A DNA stretch of 38,552 nt from Hydrogenophilales bacterium (lineage in GTDB: Bacteria > Pseudomonadota > Gammaproteobacteria > Burkholderiales > Thiobacillaceae), in the NCBI GenBank assembly GCA_024636675.1, contig JAGXGM010000080.1, positions 1 through 38,552 on the forward strand. The letters run 5' to 3'. Both the position numbers and the translations under genes were made by a program. This document shows positions 7,117-15,621 of this stretch, piece after piece. The notes beneath the pieces are model-generated. The model saw only the letters and a program-made list of their open reading frames with translations, had not been told where the DNA came from and did not search any database. The stretch's first letter is position 1. Every line of letters starts with the position of its first letter.

Positions 7117-10100
7117 ATGCAGCCCCATCCCCTCGACACCGCCACCGCCTTATCCCCCATCCGTTCCGTGGTGGTGGAAGCCTGCGCCGGCAGCGGCAAG
7201 ACCTGGCTGCTGGTGTCGCGCATGCTGCGCCTGCTGCTGGCGGGCGCTGAACCCTCGGAGCTGCTGGCGATCACCTTCACGCGCAAGGCGGCGCAGGAGA
7301 TGACCGATCGCCTGCACGCGTGGCTGCGCCTGCTGGCGCTGGAAGACGACGCAACGGTGCGGCAATTTCTGCGCGATCGCGAAGTGGCGGAGGACGGGAT
7401 CGAGGCGCTGCTGCCGCGCGCGCGCGGGCTGCTGGAGACGGTGCTGACCGCGCAGCCGGGGCCGACGGTGACGACTTTTCACGGCTGGTTTCTCGATCTG
7501 CTGAAGCGTGCGCCGCTGGAGGCGGGGCTGCCGTGGGGCGCGCCGCTGCTGGAGCGCACCCGGAAGCTACAGGACGAGGTGCGCGACCGCCTGCTTGCGA
7601 AATGGGCTGCGGAAGGGTCGCCGCGTGGCGGCGGGGCACCCACCGGTGGTGTCAATTCCGCATCGGCTTTAGCCGATAGCGGATTGCCTACCTTGGGTGT
7701 ACCCCTTGCGGGTGCGGCGGCGCCGGCGTCGCCTGAAGGCACGGCGCTGCTGGCCTTGCTGGCCGACATCGGCGAGCACAATCTGCGCGCGCTGCTGCGG
7801 CATTTTGTCGATGCCCGCGCGGAGTGGTGGGCGTATACCGACGAGACGCCCGAGCCGGTGGCCCACGCGCTGGAACTGCTGCGGCCCGGCCTGTACGCCG
7901 ATCTGGACAGCGATCCGGTGGCGGCTTTCTGGGCCGACGAGTTGATGGCGGCGCGGGTGAAGCGGGTGGGCTTTGCGCTGGAAAAAGGCGGCAAGAGCGA
8001 ACAGGCGCGTGCGCCGGAAATTCAGCGCTGCCTGGGCCTGCCGCCCGGCGACGCGCATGCCGCGCTGATGAAGCATCTGATGACGGCGGGCAAGCGGCGC
8101 AAGAAGCAGGCGACCAAGGAACTGGAAAAGGCACTCGGCGCCGGACTCGACGCCTACCTGCGCGACCTCGACACGCTGGAAACTGCGCTGGAGGCCGTCG
8201 CCGCGATCCAGGCCGACCGGCGCATCTGGGACCTCAACCGCCACGGCCTGCTGCTCGGCCACGCGCTGCTTTCCGCCTATCAGGACGCCAAGGCGCAGCA
8301 GGGGGTGATCGACTTCGCCGACGCCGAATGGCAGGCCTGCCGCCTTTTGCGCAGCGAGGAACACGCGCCGGCGCTGGCGCTGAAGCTGGACGCGCGCTAC
8401 CGGCATCTTTTGCTCGACGAATTCCAGGACACCAATCCGCTGCAGTGGCAGGCGCTTTCGACCTGGCTGCTGGAAGCGCGCGGCGCCGACAGCGCGATGA
8501 CGGTGTTCATGGTGGGCGACCCCAAGCAGGCGATCTACCGCTTCCGCCGCGGGGAGGCGCGGGTGTTCGACGCGGCGGCGGAATTCCTGCACGCGCACTT
8601 CGACGCGCCGCGCTTCAGCACCGACATGACGCGGCGGCTGGCGCCGGCGGTGGTCGCCGCGATCAACCCGGTGTTCGCCGACGTGGCGGGCTTTGCCGGA
8701 CACACGCACGCGCCGGAACACGCAAGCCGCCCGGGCGCGCTGCGCTGCCTGCCGGTCACGGTTGAAAAATCCGAAGCCGAAGCGGCCGACGGCCTGCGCA
8801 ACCCGCTCATCACGCCGCAGCCGGAAGCCGACGACCGCGCCGTGCACGCGGAAGCGCGGCAGTTTGCCCGGGTGTTGCGCGACGAGGTGCTGGGCCGCTG
8901 GGGGGTGACGGACAAGGCCGGCGCCCTGCGCGCGGCGCGTCCCGGCGACGTCATGGCGCTGGTGCGAAAGCGCACCCACCTGCATCTGTACGAGCGCGAG
9001 CTGGAAGCCGCGCGCATCCCCTTCATCACCTCGCGGCGCGGCGGCCTGCTGCACGCGCTGGAGGCGCAGGACGTGATCGCGCTGATCGAAACCCTGCTGC
9101 TGCCGCACGCCGACCTGAAGCTGGCGCATGTGCTGAAGTGTCCGGTCTTCGGCTGCAGCGACGACGATCTGCTGCGGGTGTTCGCGCCCGATCCGTCAGC
9201 CGTCACGCGCGGCTGGGAGCGCCTGATCGTACTGGCCGCCGAATCCGGCTGCCCCGCGACGCTAACCCGCGCGGCGCAATTGCTGACCCGCTGGCGCGCG
9301 CATTGCGGCACCCTGCCGGCGCACGACCTGCTCGACCGCATCTACTTTGAAGGGGATGTCGAGGCGCGCTACGCCGCCGCCGTGCCCGAGGCGATGCGGC
9401 CGCAGGTGGCGGCCAACCTGCGCGCCTTCATGCAGCTGGCGCTGACGCAGGATGCCGGACGCTACCCCACGCTGGCGGGATTTGTCCGCGAGCTGGCCAG
9501 CCTTGTCGACGACGCCGATGCCGCGCCCGGCGAAGGCCTGGCGGCCGACGGCGAAAACGCGGTGCGCCTGTTGACCATCCACGGTGCCAAGGGACTGGAA
9601 GCGCCGATCGTCTGGCTCTTGGGCGGCAGCGACCACGCGCGCGGCGACTGCTACGCGGTGCTGGCGCCGTGGCCGCCGGAAGCGCCACGGCCGGTGCACT
9701 TTTCGCTGTTCGGCAAAGCGGAAGACCGGGGCACCGCGCGGGAAGACTGGTTTCTGGGAGAGGCCGTCCTCGCGCAGCGCGAATCCGACAATCTCTTGTA
9801 TGTGGCGCTGACCCGCGCCGCACAGGGGCTGATCGTGAGTGGCGACGCCGGCAAGAACGCCTGGCTGGCGCGCGTCGATGCGGCCTGGCAAGGCCTGGGC
9901 CTGCCGGCCGATCTGCCGCTCGCGGCCGCCGAGGCCGCCAGCCTCCCCACCGCCACGGTCCACATCGACGCGCCGGCGGTGGGGCAGCGCGTCGCCCCGC
10001 CGGCCGCGAGTCCGGCGGCGGCGAGCGGCGAATTGTTCCACGCGTGTCTGGAAGCCCACGCGCCGCCCGGCGTGCCGCGCGACCTGTCCGCGCTGGCGGC

Positions 10101-10473
10101 GCGACTGGGGCTGGCGGGCCAGCTCGAATCCGTCGAGGCGGCGGCCCGCGCCCTGCTGGCACAGCCGCAGCTGGCGCATCTGTTCGACCCGGCGCAGTAT
10201 CGACGCGCCCACAACGAGTGGGCGCTGCTGGATGCGGACGGCCGCCTGCAGCGGCTCGACCGCGTGGTGGAATTCGACGATGCGGTGTGGCTGATCGACT
10301 ATAAAACCGGCGGCGACAGCCGCAGCCTCCCCGACGCGCAGCTGGTCGAACGCCATCAGCCACAGCTGGCGGGCTACCGGACGCTGCTTGCAGCGCTGTA
10401 TCCTGACAAGCCGGTGCACGCCGCGCTGCTGCTGGCCGACGGCCGGCTGATTCCAATGGACGCCCAAAAATGA
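7117..10473 (+). CDS. AddA-like UvrD/RecB-family helicase-nuclease
   Basis: An 1118-aa superfamily I helicase with a C-terminal RecB-type nuclease, resembling AddA. Motifs in order: Walker A ACAGSGKTWLL (Lys28), Ia ITFTRKAAQEM, II LLLDEFQDTNPLQW (Asp434, Glu435), III MVGDPKQAIYRFR, V LLTIHGAKGLEAPIVW, VI LLYVALTRAAQGL, then the nuclease RLDRVVEF...WLIDYKTG near residue 1060. ATG 7117 is the first start in frame just upstream of the Walker region; its ribosome-binding site is weak. It would work with the AddB-like nuclease 3.3 kb upstream, from which the R-M cassette now separates it. Residues about 168-207 are a palindromic, low-complexity insert. The stop overlaps the next ATG by ATGA. Confidence 0.92.
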   Translation: MQPHPLDTATALSPIRSVVVEACAGSGKTWLLVSRMLRLLLAGAEPSELLAITFTRKAAQEMTDRLHAWLRLLALEDDATVRQFLRDREVAEDGIEALLPRARGLLETVLTAQPGPTVTTFHGWFLDLLKRAPLEAGLPWGAPLLERTRKLQDEVRDRLLAKWAAEGSPRGGGAPTGGVNSASALADSGLPTLGVPLAGAAAPASPEGTALLALLADIGEHNLRALLRHFVDARAEWWAYTDETPEPVAHALELLRPGLYADLDSDPVAAFWADELMAARVKRVGFALEKGGKSEQARAPEIQRCLGLPPGDAHAALMKHLMTAGKRRKKQATKELEKALGAGLDAYLRDLDTLETALEAVAAIQADRRIWDLNRHGLLLGHALLSAYQDAKAQQGVIDFADAEWQACRLLRSEEHAPALALKLDARYRHLLLDEFQDTNPLQWQALSTWLLEARGADSAMTVFMVGDPKQAIYRFRRGEARVFDAAAEFLHAHFDAPRFSTDMTRRLAPAVVAAINPVFADVAGFAGHTHAPEHASRPGALRCLPVTVEKSEAEAADGLRNPLITPQPEADDRAVHAEARQFARVLRDEVLGRWGVTDKAGALRAARPGDVMALVRKRTHLHLYERELEAARIPFITSRRGGLLHALEAQDVIALIETLLLPHADLKLAHVLKCPVFGCSDDDLLRVFAPDPSAVTRGWERLIVLAAESGCPATLTRAAQLLTRWRAHCGTLPAHDLLDRIYFEGDVEARYAAAVPEAMRPQVAANLRAFMQLALTQDAGRYPTLAGFVRELASLVDDADAAPGEGLAADGENAVRLLTIHGAKGLEAPIVWLLGGSDHARGDCYAVLAPWPPEAPRPVHFSLFGKAEDRGTAREDWFLGEAVLAQRESDNLLYVALTRAAQGLIVSGDAGKNAWLARVDAAWQGLGLPADLPLAAAEAASLPTATVHIDAPAVGQRVAPPAASPAAASGELFHACLEAHAPPGVPRDLSALAARLGLAGQLESVEAAARALLAQPQLAHLFDPAQYRRAHNEWALLDADGRLQRLDRVVEFDDAVWLIDYKTGGDSRSLPDAQLVERHQPQLAGYRTLLAALYPDKPVHAALLLADGRLIPMDAQK
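7633..7705 (+). repeat. Palindromic element inserted in frame within the AddA-like gene
   Basis: The centre 7657-7683 is a hairpin: TCCGC-ATCGGCT-TT-AGCCGAT-A-GCGGA, 12 paired bases with one bulge. The outer arms GGGGCACCCAC (7633-7643) and GGGTGTACCCC (7695-7705) are also imperfectly complementary, so the whole stretch is a long imperfect palindrome. It is read through without a stop as a Gly/Ala/Ser/Pro-rich peptide between helicase motifs Ia and II. It uses codons such as TTA, GTA and CTT that are uncommon in the rest of this GC-rich gene. It looks like a mobile palindromic repeat that entered a permissive loop. Confidence 0.6.
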
Positions 10474-11069
10474 TCGACAAACCCTTCTCCGAATCCTGCG
10501 TGCAAAACCGCGACCCGATCCTGGCCGTGCTGCGCGAATGGTTTGCCGACCGCCGTCACGTGCTGGAAATCGGCAGCGGCACCGGCCAGCATGCGGTGTA
10601 TTTCGCACCCGAGCTGCCGCATCTCGTATGGCAGACCGCCGATGTGCCGCAGCATCACGCCGGCATCTGGGCCTGGCTCGACGCCGCCGCCCTGCCCAAC
10701 GTGCTGCCGCCGCTGGCGCTCGACGCCAATGACACGGCCTGGCATGGCGGACGCTACGACGCGGTGTTTTCGGCCAACACCCTGCACATCATGAGCTGGC
10801 CCGAGGTCGCGCTTTTTTTTGCCGGCGTGGGCGAAGTGCTGGAGCCGGGCGGCGTGCTGGCGGTGTACGGCCCGTTCAATTACAAGGGCGCGTTCACGTC
10901 GGAGAGCAATGCCCGCTTCGACGCCTGGCTGAAGGCGCGCGACCCCGCCTCGGGGGTGCGCGACTTCGAAGCAGTAGACGCACTGGCGCGCAGCCATGGC
11001 CTGGTGCTGCTGCAGGATATCGCCATGCCGGCCAACAACCGCATGCTGGTGTGGCGCCGCATGGATTAG
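10470..11069 (+). CDS. DUF938 SAM-dependent methyltransferase-like protein
   Basis: A 199-aa protein of the DUF938 family. The class I methyltransferase motif I is [16 protein letters not shown] (residues about 29-44), followed by an acidic region and the DUF938-typical [40 protein letters not shown], split here by the usual motif IV/V layout. The substrate of the family is not known to me. Its ATG overlaps the stop of the AddA-like gene (ATGA), so it is translationally coupled to it. The C-terminus [10 protein letters not shown] is typical of the family. The family assignment is secure; the biological function is unknown. Confidence 0.9.
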   Translation: MIDKPFSESCVQNRDPILAVLREWFADRRHVLEIGSGTGQHAVYFAPELPHLVWQTADVPQHHAGIWAWLDAAALPNVLPPLALDANDTAWHGGRYDAVFSANTLHIMSWPEVALFFAGVGEVLEPGGVLAVYGPFNYKGAFTSESNARFDAWLKARDPASGVRDFEAVDALARSHGLVLLQDIAMPANNRMLVWRRMD

Positions 11070-11114
11070 ACGGTGAAAAACGTCTTTCCCCATGCTTTGT
11101 CTTGCAGGGGGCTC

Positions 11115-11123
11115 TGCTATAAA
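11115..11123 (+). promoter_or_regulatory. Candidate extended -10 element for the 112-aa gene
   Basis: TGCTATAAA in the 82-base gap before the gene at 11152 matches an extended -10 (TGnTATAAT) closely. A weak TTGTCT lies 15 bases upstream of the TATAAA. The predicted start of transcription is about 20 bases before the ATG, which is preceded by GAGGAAA. Confidence 0.35.
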
Positions 11124-11151
11124 CAAGGCATTGTGAGGCAGAGGAAAGCTC

Positions 11152-11490
11152 ATGCGCATCGCCGAACTGATCCACCGCTGGAGCCAGGAGGAACAAACCC
11201 GCACCGACGTGCGCATCTACAGCGTCCATTTGCCGCTGCGGGACGCTGCACGCGTTGAAGCCCTGAACGTGATGTACCCGGGCCGCAACGCGCCCCAGCT
11301 GATGGCCGACCTGATCCGTGCCGCCCTCGACGAACTGGAGGTGGCAATGCCCTATATCCCCGGCAATCGCGTCATTGCCGAAGACGACTACGGCGACCCG
11401 ATCTACGAAGACCTCGGCCCCACACCGCGGTTTTATTCGCTGTCACACGAGATCCTGCGCAAGCTCGCTGCGGAGTCGGAAGACAAGTAG
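11152..11490 (+). CDS. Conserved 112-aa protein, 'pilin assembly / type 1 pili tip component' family
   Basis: A small soluble protein, starting MRIAELIHRWSQEEQ and containing VHLPLRDAARVEALNVMYPGR, LIRAALDELE and the strongly conserved-looking DDYGDPIYEDLGPTPRFYSL. From memory, similar pseudomonad proteins are annotated 'type 1 pili tip component' or 'pilin assembly protein', but without good experimental support. There is no signal peptide, so a role as an exported pilin seems unlikely. The LPLRDAARVEAL...APQLMADLIRAAL part resembles a ribbon-helix-helix-like segment. A GAGGAAA ribosome-binding site precedes the ATG. No pilus genes are nearby. Function should be treated as unknown. Confidence 0.75.
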   Translation: MRIAELIHRWSQEEQTRTDVRIYSVHLPLRDAARVEALNVMYPGRNAPQLMADLIRAALDELEVAMPYIPGNRVIAEDDYGDPIYEDLGPTPRFYSLSHEILRKLAAESEDK

Positions 11491-11514
11491 CTGTCGGATT
11501 TATTTACAGCGCGC

Positions 11515-11541
11515 ACGTCCGCCCGCCCACGCGGCGGACGT
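11515..11541 (+). repeat. 9-bp perfect inverted repeat after the 112-aa gene
   Basis: ACGTCCGCC (11515-11523) and GGCGGACGT (11533-11541) form a 9-bp GC-rich stem with a 9-base loop, 25 bases after the preceding stop. No T-run follows (AGTGCC), so it is not a classic intrinsic terminator. It may still protect the 3' end of the mRNA or pause transcription. Confidence 0.4.
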
Positions 11542-11628
11542 AGTGCCTTGTATTGAAGCCAGTTTGTCGCGCTGGAACAGAGTTTGCTTTAGCTACGGCT
11601 CAAACAACTTGTATGTAGGGGGAATGCC

Positions 11629-11865
11629 ATGTATCTCGGCCCCGCTTTTCTTTTTGCAGCCTTTGCCAGCCTGTTTTACATTCCCGGCTTTCTCGACACG
11701 CCCCTTGGCATGCTCACGCCACGCCTGTTTGTCTCGCAACTGCTGTTTGCAGTTTTCGCGCTGATTTCGCTGGCTTCGCTCGCACGCTCCATCGAACTCG
11801 ACCCGATATGGCCGTGGCGACCCGAATTCCGCCGTGCGATGAACTGGTTATTGGGGCGCTCGTAG
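11629..11865 (+). CDS. Small two-helix membrane protein, unknown
   Basis: A 78-aa hydrophobic protein. Residues about 4-22 (GPAFLFAAFASLFYIPGFL) and 32-54 (LFVSQLLFAVFALISLASLA) are likely membrane helices. The tail is polar with several Trp and Arg residues (DPIWPWRPEFRRAMNWLLGRS). The ATG is preceded by GGGGG at a proper distance. I do not recognise a family. Codon use is like that of the neighbouring genes, and there is no competing longer frame, so it is probably a real gene of the inner membrane. Nothing in its neighbourhood (argJ downstream) suggests a role. Confidence 0.6.
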   Translation: MYLGPAFLFAAFASLFYIPGFLDTPLGMLTPRLFVSQLLFAVFALISLASLARSIELDPIWPWRPEFRRAMNWLLGRS

Positions 11866-11884
11866 TCCGTCCGCGTCCGCTATT

Positions 11885-11900
11885 TGCCGGCAAGCCGGCA
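11885..11900 (+). repeat. Short inverted repeat upstream of argJ
   Basis: TGCCGGC-AA-GCCGGCA is a perfect 7-bp inverted repeat 33 bases before the argJ ATG. The two-base spacer makes it a near-continuous palindrome, which could be a protein-binding site rather than an RNA hairpin. No regulator site can be named. Confidence 0.3.
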
Positions 11901-11933
11901 TAAAATGACGGTTTTCCGTTCTGCGAAACCGCC

Positions 11934-13175
11934 ATGCCCGTCAACCTTCCCGCTCCTGATCCCGCTTCTCTGCTGCCCATTGCCGGCGTGCGACTGGGCA
12001 TTGCCTCGGCCGGCATCAAGAAGCCCGGACGGCGCGACCTCACGCTGATCGAACTCGCACCCGGGAGCCGTGTGGCGGGCGTGTTCACGCAAAATCGCTT
12101 CTGCGCCGCACCCGTGACGGTCTGCAAGCAGCACCTCGACCAGATGGCGCAGCGTGGCGACGACATCCGCGCGCTGGTGATCAACACCGGCAACGCCAAT
12201 GCCGGCACCGGCGAAGAGGGTTTGCACCGCGCGCGCCAGACCTGCGAGGCGGTGGCACAGCTGATGGGATGCGCAGCCGAGGCCGTGCTGCCGTTTTCCA
12301 CCGGCGTGATCCTGGAGCCATTGCCGGTCGACAAGATTCTGCCCGTATTGCCTGCGGCGCAGGCCGATCTCGCGCCCGATCACTGGTCGGACGCCGCGCA
12401 CGCGATCATGACCACCGACATCGTCGCCAAGGGGGCCAGCCGTCAGGCGCAGGTGGGCGGCAAGACGGTGACGGTGACCGGCATCGCCAAGGGCTCCGGC
12501 ATGATCCACCCCAACATGGCGACCATGCTGGGCTACGTGGCGACCGACGCGGCGATCGCATCCGGCCTGATGCAGCAGTTGGTGAAGGACGTCGCCGACG
12601 TATCGTTCAACTGCGTCACCGTCGACGGCGACACCTCGACCAACGACAGCTTCATCCTGATCGCCAGCGGCCAGGCCGGCAACGCCGAAATTGCCGACGC
12701 CGGCGGCGCCGACTACGCCGCGCTGAAGCAGGCACTCAGTGAAGTCGCCATCGAACTCGCACAGGCGATGGCACGCGACGGCGAAGGCGCGACCAAGTTC
12801 ATGACCATTGCGGTGGAAGGCGGTCGCGACCACGCCGAATGCAAGCAGATCGCCTACGCCATCGCACGCTCGCCGCTGGTCAAGACCGCATTTTTCGCCA
12901 GCGACCCCAACCTCGGCCGCATTCTTGCCGCCATCGGCTACGCAGGCGTGAAGGACCTCGACGTCGACATCCTGCAGGTATACCTGGGCGACGTGCTGGT
13001 GGCTGAAAACGGTGGCCGCGCCGCAAGCTATACCGAGGCGCAGGGCGCAGCGGTAATGCAGGAAGCCGAGATCACCGTCCGCGTGGTGCTCAATCGCGGC
13101 GCCGTCAACGCCACGGTGTGGACCTGCGATTTCTCCTACGACTACGTCAAGATCAACGCCGAGTACCGAACCTGA
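11934..13175 (+). CDS. argJ: ArgJ, bifunctional ornithine acetyltransferase / N-acetylglutamate synthase
   Basis: A 413-aa enzyme of the cyclic arginine pathway. It moves the acetyl group from N-acetylornithine to glutamate and, in bifunctional forms, also uses acetyl-CoA. The autoproteolysis motif that splits ArgJ into alpha and beta chains is visible as [16 protein letters not shown]. Thr197 is the new N-terminal nucleophile of the beta chain. The N-terminal part [21 protein letters not shown] and the C-terminal [13 protein letters not shown]-type segment (here [15 protein letters not shown]) fit the family. Length is normal. The ribosome-binding site is weak. A small gene starts 5 bases after its stop. 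Confidence 0.96.
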   Translation: MPVNLPAPDPASLLPIAGVRLGIASAGIKKPGRRDLTLIELAPGSRVAGVFTQNRFCAAPVTVCKQHLDQMAQRGDDIRALVINTGNANAGTGEEGLHRARQTCEAVAQLMGCAAEAVLPFSTGVILEPLPVDKILPVLPAAQADLAPDHWSDAAHAIMTTDIVAKGASRQAQVGGKTVTVTGIAKGSGMIHPNMATMLGYVATDAAIASGLMQQLVKDVADVSFNCVTVDGDTSTNDSFILIASGQAGNAEIADAGGADYAALKQALSEVAIELAQAMARDGEGATKFMTIAVEGGRDHAECKQIAYAIARSPLVKTAFFASDPNLGRILAAIGYAGVKDLDVDILQVYLGDVLVAENGGRAASYTEAQGAAVMQEAEITVRVVLNRGAVNATVWTCDFSYDYVKINAEYRT

Positions 13176-13179
13176 TGTC

Positions 13180-13665
13180 ATGAGCATCGAACTGACCGTC
13201 GAGCAGGTTGCATTCCTGCAAGGCCCGGCGTCGATCAACCTCGCCGCCAGCGGCCGCGATGGCTGGCCGTGCGTGTGCCGGGCGCAGGGTTGCGCGGTGG
13301 CGCGCGACCGCCGGTCACTGACGGTGTTGCTGTCCGCCCGGCGAGGGCGCGAACTGCTCGATGCGCTGGATGGCGGCAGCAGCATTGCCGCAGTATTCAG
13401 CCGTCCGGCCACGCACGCGACGCTGCAATTGAAGGCCGGTCACGCGTCGCGGGTGGCCCTGAACGCTGCGCTGAAAGCCTGCAACGCGCGCTATGCGCAG
13501 CAATTCGCCGACGAGTTGATGGAGCTCGGTTACGGCCCTGACCTGGGGCAGGGCATCGTCAATCTGATGGCGGCGAGCGACCTGGCGGCGCTGCGCTTTG
13601 TGCCGGAAATCATTTTCGACCAGACGCCCGGCCCCGCCGCCGGACGTGTGCTGGCGGCGACATGA
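13180..13665 (+). CDS. PNPOx-like (FMN-binding split-barrel) protein, unassigned
   Basis: A 161-aa soluble protein that looks like a pyridoxamine-phosphate-oxidase-type split barrel: GPASINLAASGRDGWPCVCRAQGCAV, then SLTVLLSARRGRELLDAL and SIAAVFSRPATHATLQLKAG. This is the typical order of strands in that fold. No catalytic motif can be pointed to, and the fold assignment is from pattern only. It starts 5 bases after argJ, and its stop overlaps the next ATG by 4 bases (ATGA), so it is coupled to the PNPOx-GAF protein that follows. The two may form a functional pair, for example a heme or flavin sensor, which is inference. Confidence 0.72.
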   Translation: MSIELTVEQVAFLQGPASINLAASGRDGWPCVCRAQGCAVARDRRSLTVLLSARRGRELLDALDGGSSIAAVFSRPATHATLQLKAGHASRVALNAALKACNARYAQQFADELMELGYGPDLGQGIVNLMAASDLAALRFVPEIIFDQTPGPAAGRVLAAT

Positions 13666-14969
13666 AGCCCTCGCTCGAATCCCTGCGGCCCTGCCTCGAC
13701 GGCGCGATTCCGTCCGTCGTCGCCACCTGCGCGCGCGACGGCACCCCCAATGTCGCCTATGCCTCGCAGGTGCATTACGTCGATGCCGAACACGTGGCGC
13801 TGTCATACCAGTTCTTCAGCAAGACACGTGAGAACGTGCTGGCGCATCCCTACGCACAGGTGCAGGTGGTCGAACCCGGCAGCTTCCGCCATTTCCGCCT
13901 GCGCCTGCAATACCAGCGTACCGAAACCCAAGGCCCGTTATTCGAGTACATGAAGGCGCAACTCGCCGGCATTGCCGCGCAGACCCACATGGACAAGGTC
14001 TTCGTGCTGCGCGGCGCCGACCTCTACCGGGTGCTCGACGTCGAGGCGGTCGATGCCCACCTGCCGCCCGCGCCCCCGCCGCCCGATGCCTTGATTCGCC
14101 TGCGCCGCGCGCTCGACGTGCTGGGCGACACGACCGACCTCGCGCTGCTCGCCGACCGTGCGCTTGACGCGCTCACACAGGGCTTCGGCATCCGCCATGC
14201 GCTGCTGATGATGCTGGACGAGAAGGGTGCCGCGCTCTATGCACTGGCGAGCTTGGGGTATACCCATTCCGGCATCGGCGCGGAGGTGAGAGTCGGCGAG
14301 GGCCTAATCGGCGTCGCCGCACGCGAGCGCATTCCGGTGCGCATCAACTACCGGACCGGCGACTACACCTATCAAGCCGCCCTGCGCGCGGCGAGTCCGG
14401 GTGAGCCCCGGATCGCACTTCCCATCCTGGCCGAAGCGCACAGCCAGATCGCCGTGCCGCTCATTCACGGCGGCCGCCTGACTGGCGTGCTGGTCGCCGA
14501 GAGCGAAGACGACGCCTGCTTCAGCCATGCCGACGAGGACGCGCTGGTCGTCTATGCCCGCCATCTTGCGGCGCTGATTTCACAAGCTGCATGCGAGGCC
14601 GACAACACCGACCCTGCCCAAACCGACCCGGCCGCTGGACCCAGCGGTCCGCCTCTCGCGGTGCGCTACTTCGCCGCCGACCACAGCGTGTTCATCGACA
14701 ACGACTATCTCATCAAGGGCGTCGCCGGCAGCATTCTGTGGACACTGCTCAACGAGCACGCGACGAACGGCCGACACGATTTCTGCAACCGCGAACTGCG
14801 GCGCGACCCGCGCCTGCCGCTGCCCGACTTCGGGGACAACCTGGAAACCCGCCTGCTTCTGCTGCAGCGGCGGCTAGCCGAACGCTGCCCGGCAATCGCG
14901 CTGGAAAAGACCGGGCGCGGGCGTTTTCGGCTCGCCCTCGCCAGGCCGCTGTCGCTGGACGCGCGCTGA
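13662..14969 (+). CDS. PNPOx-GAF domain regulator-like protein
   Basis: A 435-aa three-part protein. Residues 1-130 are a PNPOx-like split barrel (IPSVVATCARDGTPNVAYASQVHYVD, then FFSKTRENVLAHPYAQVQV). Residues about 145-315 are a GAF domain (GIRHALLMMLDEKG, GLIGVAARERIPVRI, IAVPLIHGGRLTGVLVAES). Residues about 335-435 form a small C-terminal domain ending ALEKTGRGRFRLALARPL, which resembles a winged-helix wing. It has no signal peptide or membrane segment. The make-up suggests a cytoplasmic flavin- or ligand-sensing regulator. It is coupled to the smaller PNPOx-like gene and convergent, 4 bases apart, with a cytochrome c gene. The target is not known. Confidence 0.8.
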   Translation: MKPSLESLRPCLDGAIPSVVATCARDGTPNVAYASQVHYVDAEHVALSYQFFSKTRENVLAHPYAQVQVVEPGSFRHFRLRLQYQRTETQGPLFEYMKAQLAGIAAQTHMDKVFVLRGADLYRVLDVEAVDAHLPPAPPPPDALIRLRRALDVLGDTTDLALLADRALDALTQGFGIRHALLMMLDEKGAALYALASLGYTHSGIGAEVRVGEGLIGVAARERIPVRINYRTGDYTYQAALRAASPGEPRIALPILAEAHSQIAVPLIHGGRLTGVLVAESEDDACFSHADEDALVVYARHLAALISQAACEADNTDPAQTDPAAGPSGPPLAVRYFAADHSVFIDNDYLIKGVAGSILWTLLNEHATNGRHDFCNRELRRDPRLPLPDFGDNLETRLLLLQRRLAERCPAIALEKTGRGRFRLALARPLSLDAR

Positions 14970-14973
14970 GGTC

Positions 14974-15462
14974 CTATTTGCGCGCCTGAGCCGGCGCCGG
15001 CAGATTCTTCGGCGTGAGGTCAAGATAGGGCGTAGCCACCTTGCCGCCCGGCGGCACATAAGCCGGCGCAGGCTGGCCTTTGACGCCGAGGCTGCGCACG
15101 TAACGGTAGATCGCCTTCAGGTCGTCATCGCTCATCGCCCGCAAGCTCGGCGCAGGCATCGGCGGACGCATTGGCAGGCGCGCCCGGGCAACCCAGGCCT
15201 GTTCGTCCATGTTCTGAACCAGCAGGCGCAGGTTCGACGGATACGTCGTGCCCCACGGTCCCTGCCAGCCCATCGCGTCGCCGGTCAGCCAGTCGGCCTC
15301 CGCGACCTTGCCGTCAAGTTGCATGAAGCCGGCGGTATGGCAATCGTTGCAGCCGGAAATCTGTATCAGGTAACGGCCGTGGCGGATGTCGTCCTGACCG
15401 GCCCAAGCCTGGCTCATCCATCCCGCAAGCAGGATCACAGCGATTTTCAGGGGTGGTTTCAT
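14974..15462 (-). CDS. Secreted monoheme cytochrome c
   Basis: A 162-aa periplasmic c-type cytochrome. A signal peptide (MKPPLKIAVILLAGWMSQAWA) is followed by RHGRYLIQISGCNDCHTAGF, with one heme-binding CxxCH at Cys38-His42. Met residues in LPMRPPMPAPSLRAM are candidates for the sixth ligand. The segment MSDDDLKAIYRYVRSLG is the usual C-terminal helix of class I cytochromes. The tail KVATPYLDLTPKNLPAPAQARK is Pro-rich. GAGGAG lies 8 bases before the start. It is convergent with the GAF gene and divergent from the DUF815 gene. It probably donates or accepts electrons in the periplasm; the partner is unknown. Confidence 0.9.
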   Translation of the reverse strand: MKPPLKIAVILLAGWMSQAWAGQDDIRHGRYLIQISGCNDCHTAGFMQLDGKVAEADWLTGDAMGWQGPWGTTYPSNLRLLVQNMDEQAWVARARLPMRPPMPAPSLRAMSDDDLKAIYRYVRSLGVKGQPAPAYVPPGGKVATPYLDLTPKNLPAPAQARK

Positions 15463-15481
15463 TATTTTCTCCTCTAGTCAA

Positions 15482-15500
15482 CGGGCGCACCACGCGCCCG
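15482..15500. repeat. 7-bp inverted repeat in the cytochrome c leader
   Basis: CGGGCGC-ACCAC-GCGCCCG is a perfect stem with a 5-base loop, 20 bases upstream of the cytochrome c start on the minus strand. It lies just outside the ribosome-binding site and could shape the mRNA leader. It could also be an operator between the divergent genes. No T-run is present. Confidence 0.35.
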
Positions 15501-15621
15501 AACAACCGAAGATTAGTCAGGATATTCTTGAGGCGTTGCTAAGTCTTTATTAGACAGAGCCTAATTTTTTCTTAAGCGGTGACGCCTGCGGCACGGCCGC
15601 ACCATCCGCTAGAATCCTGCC

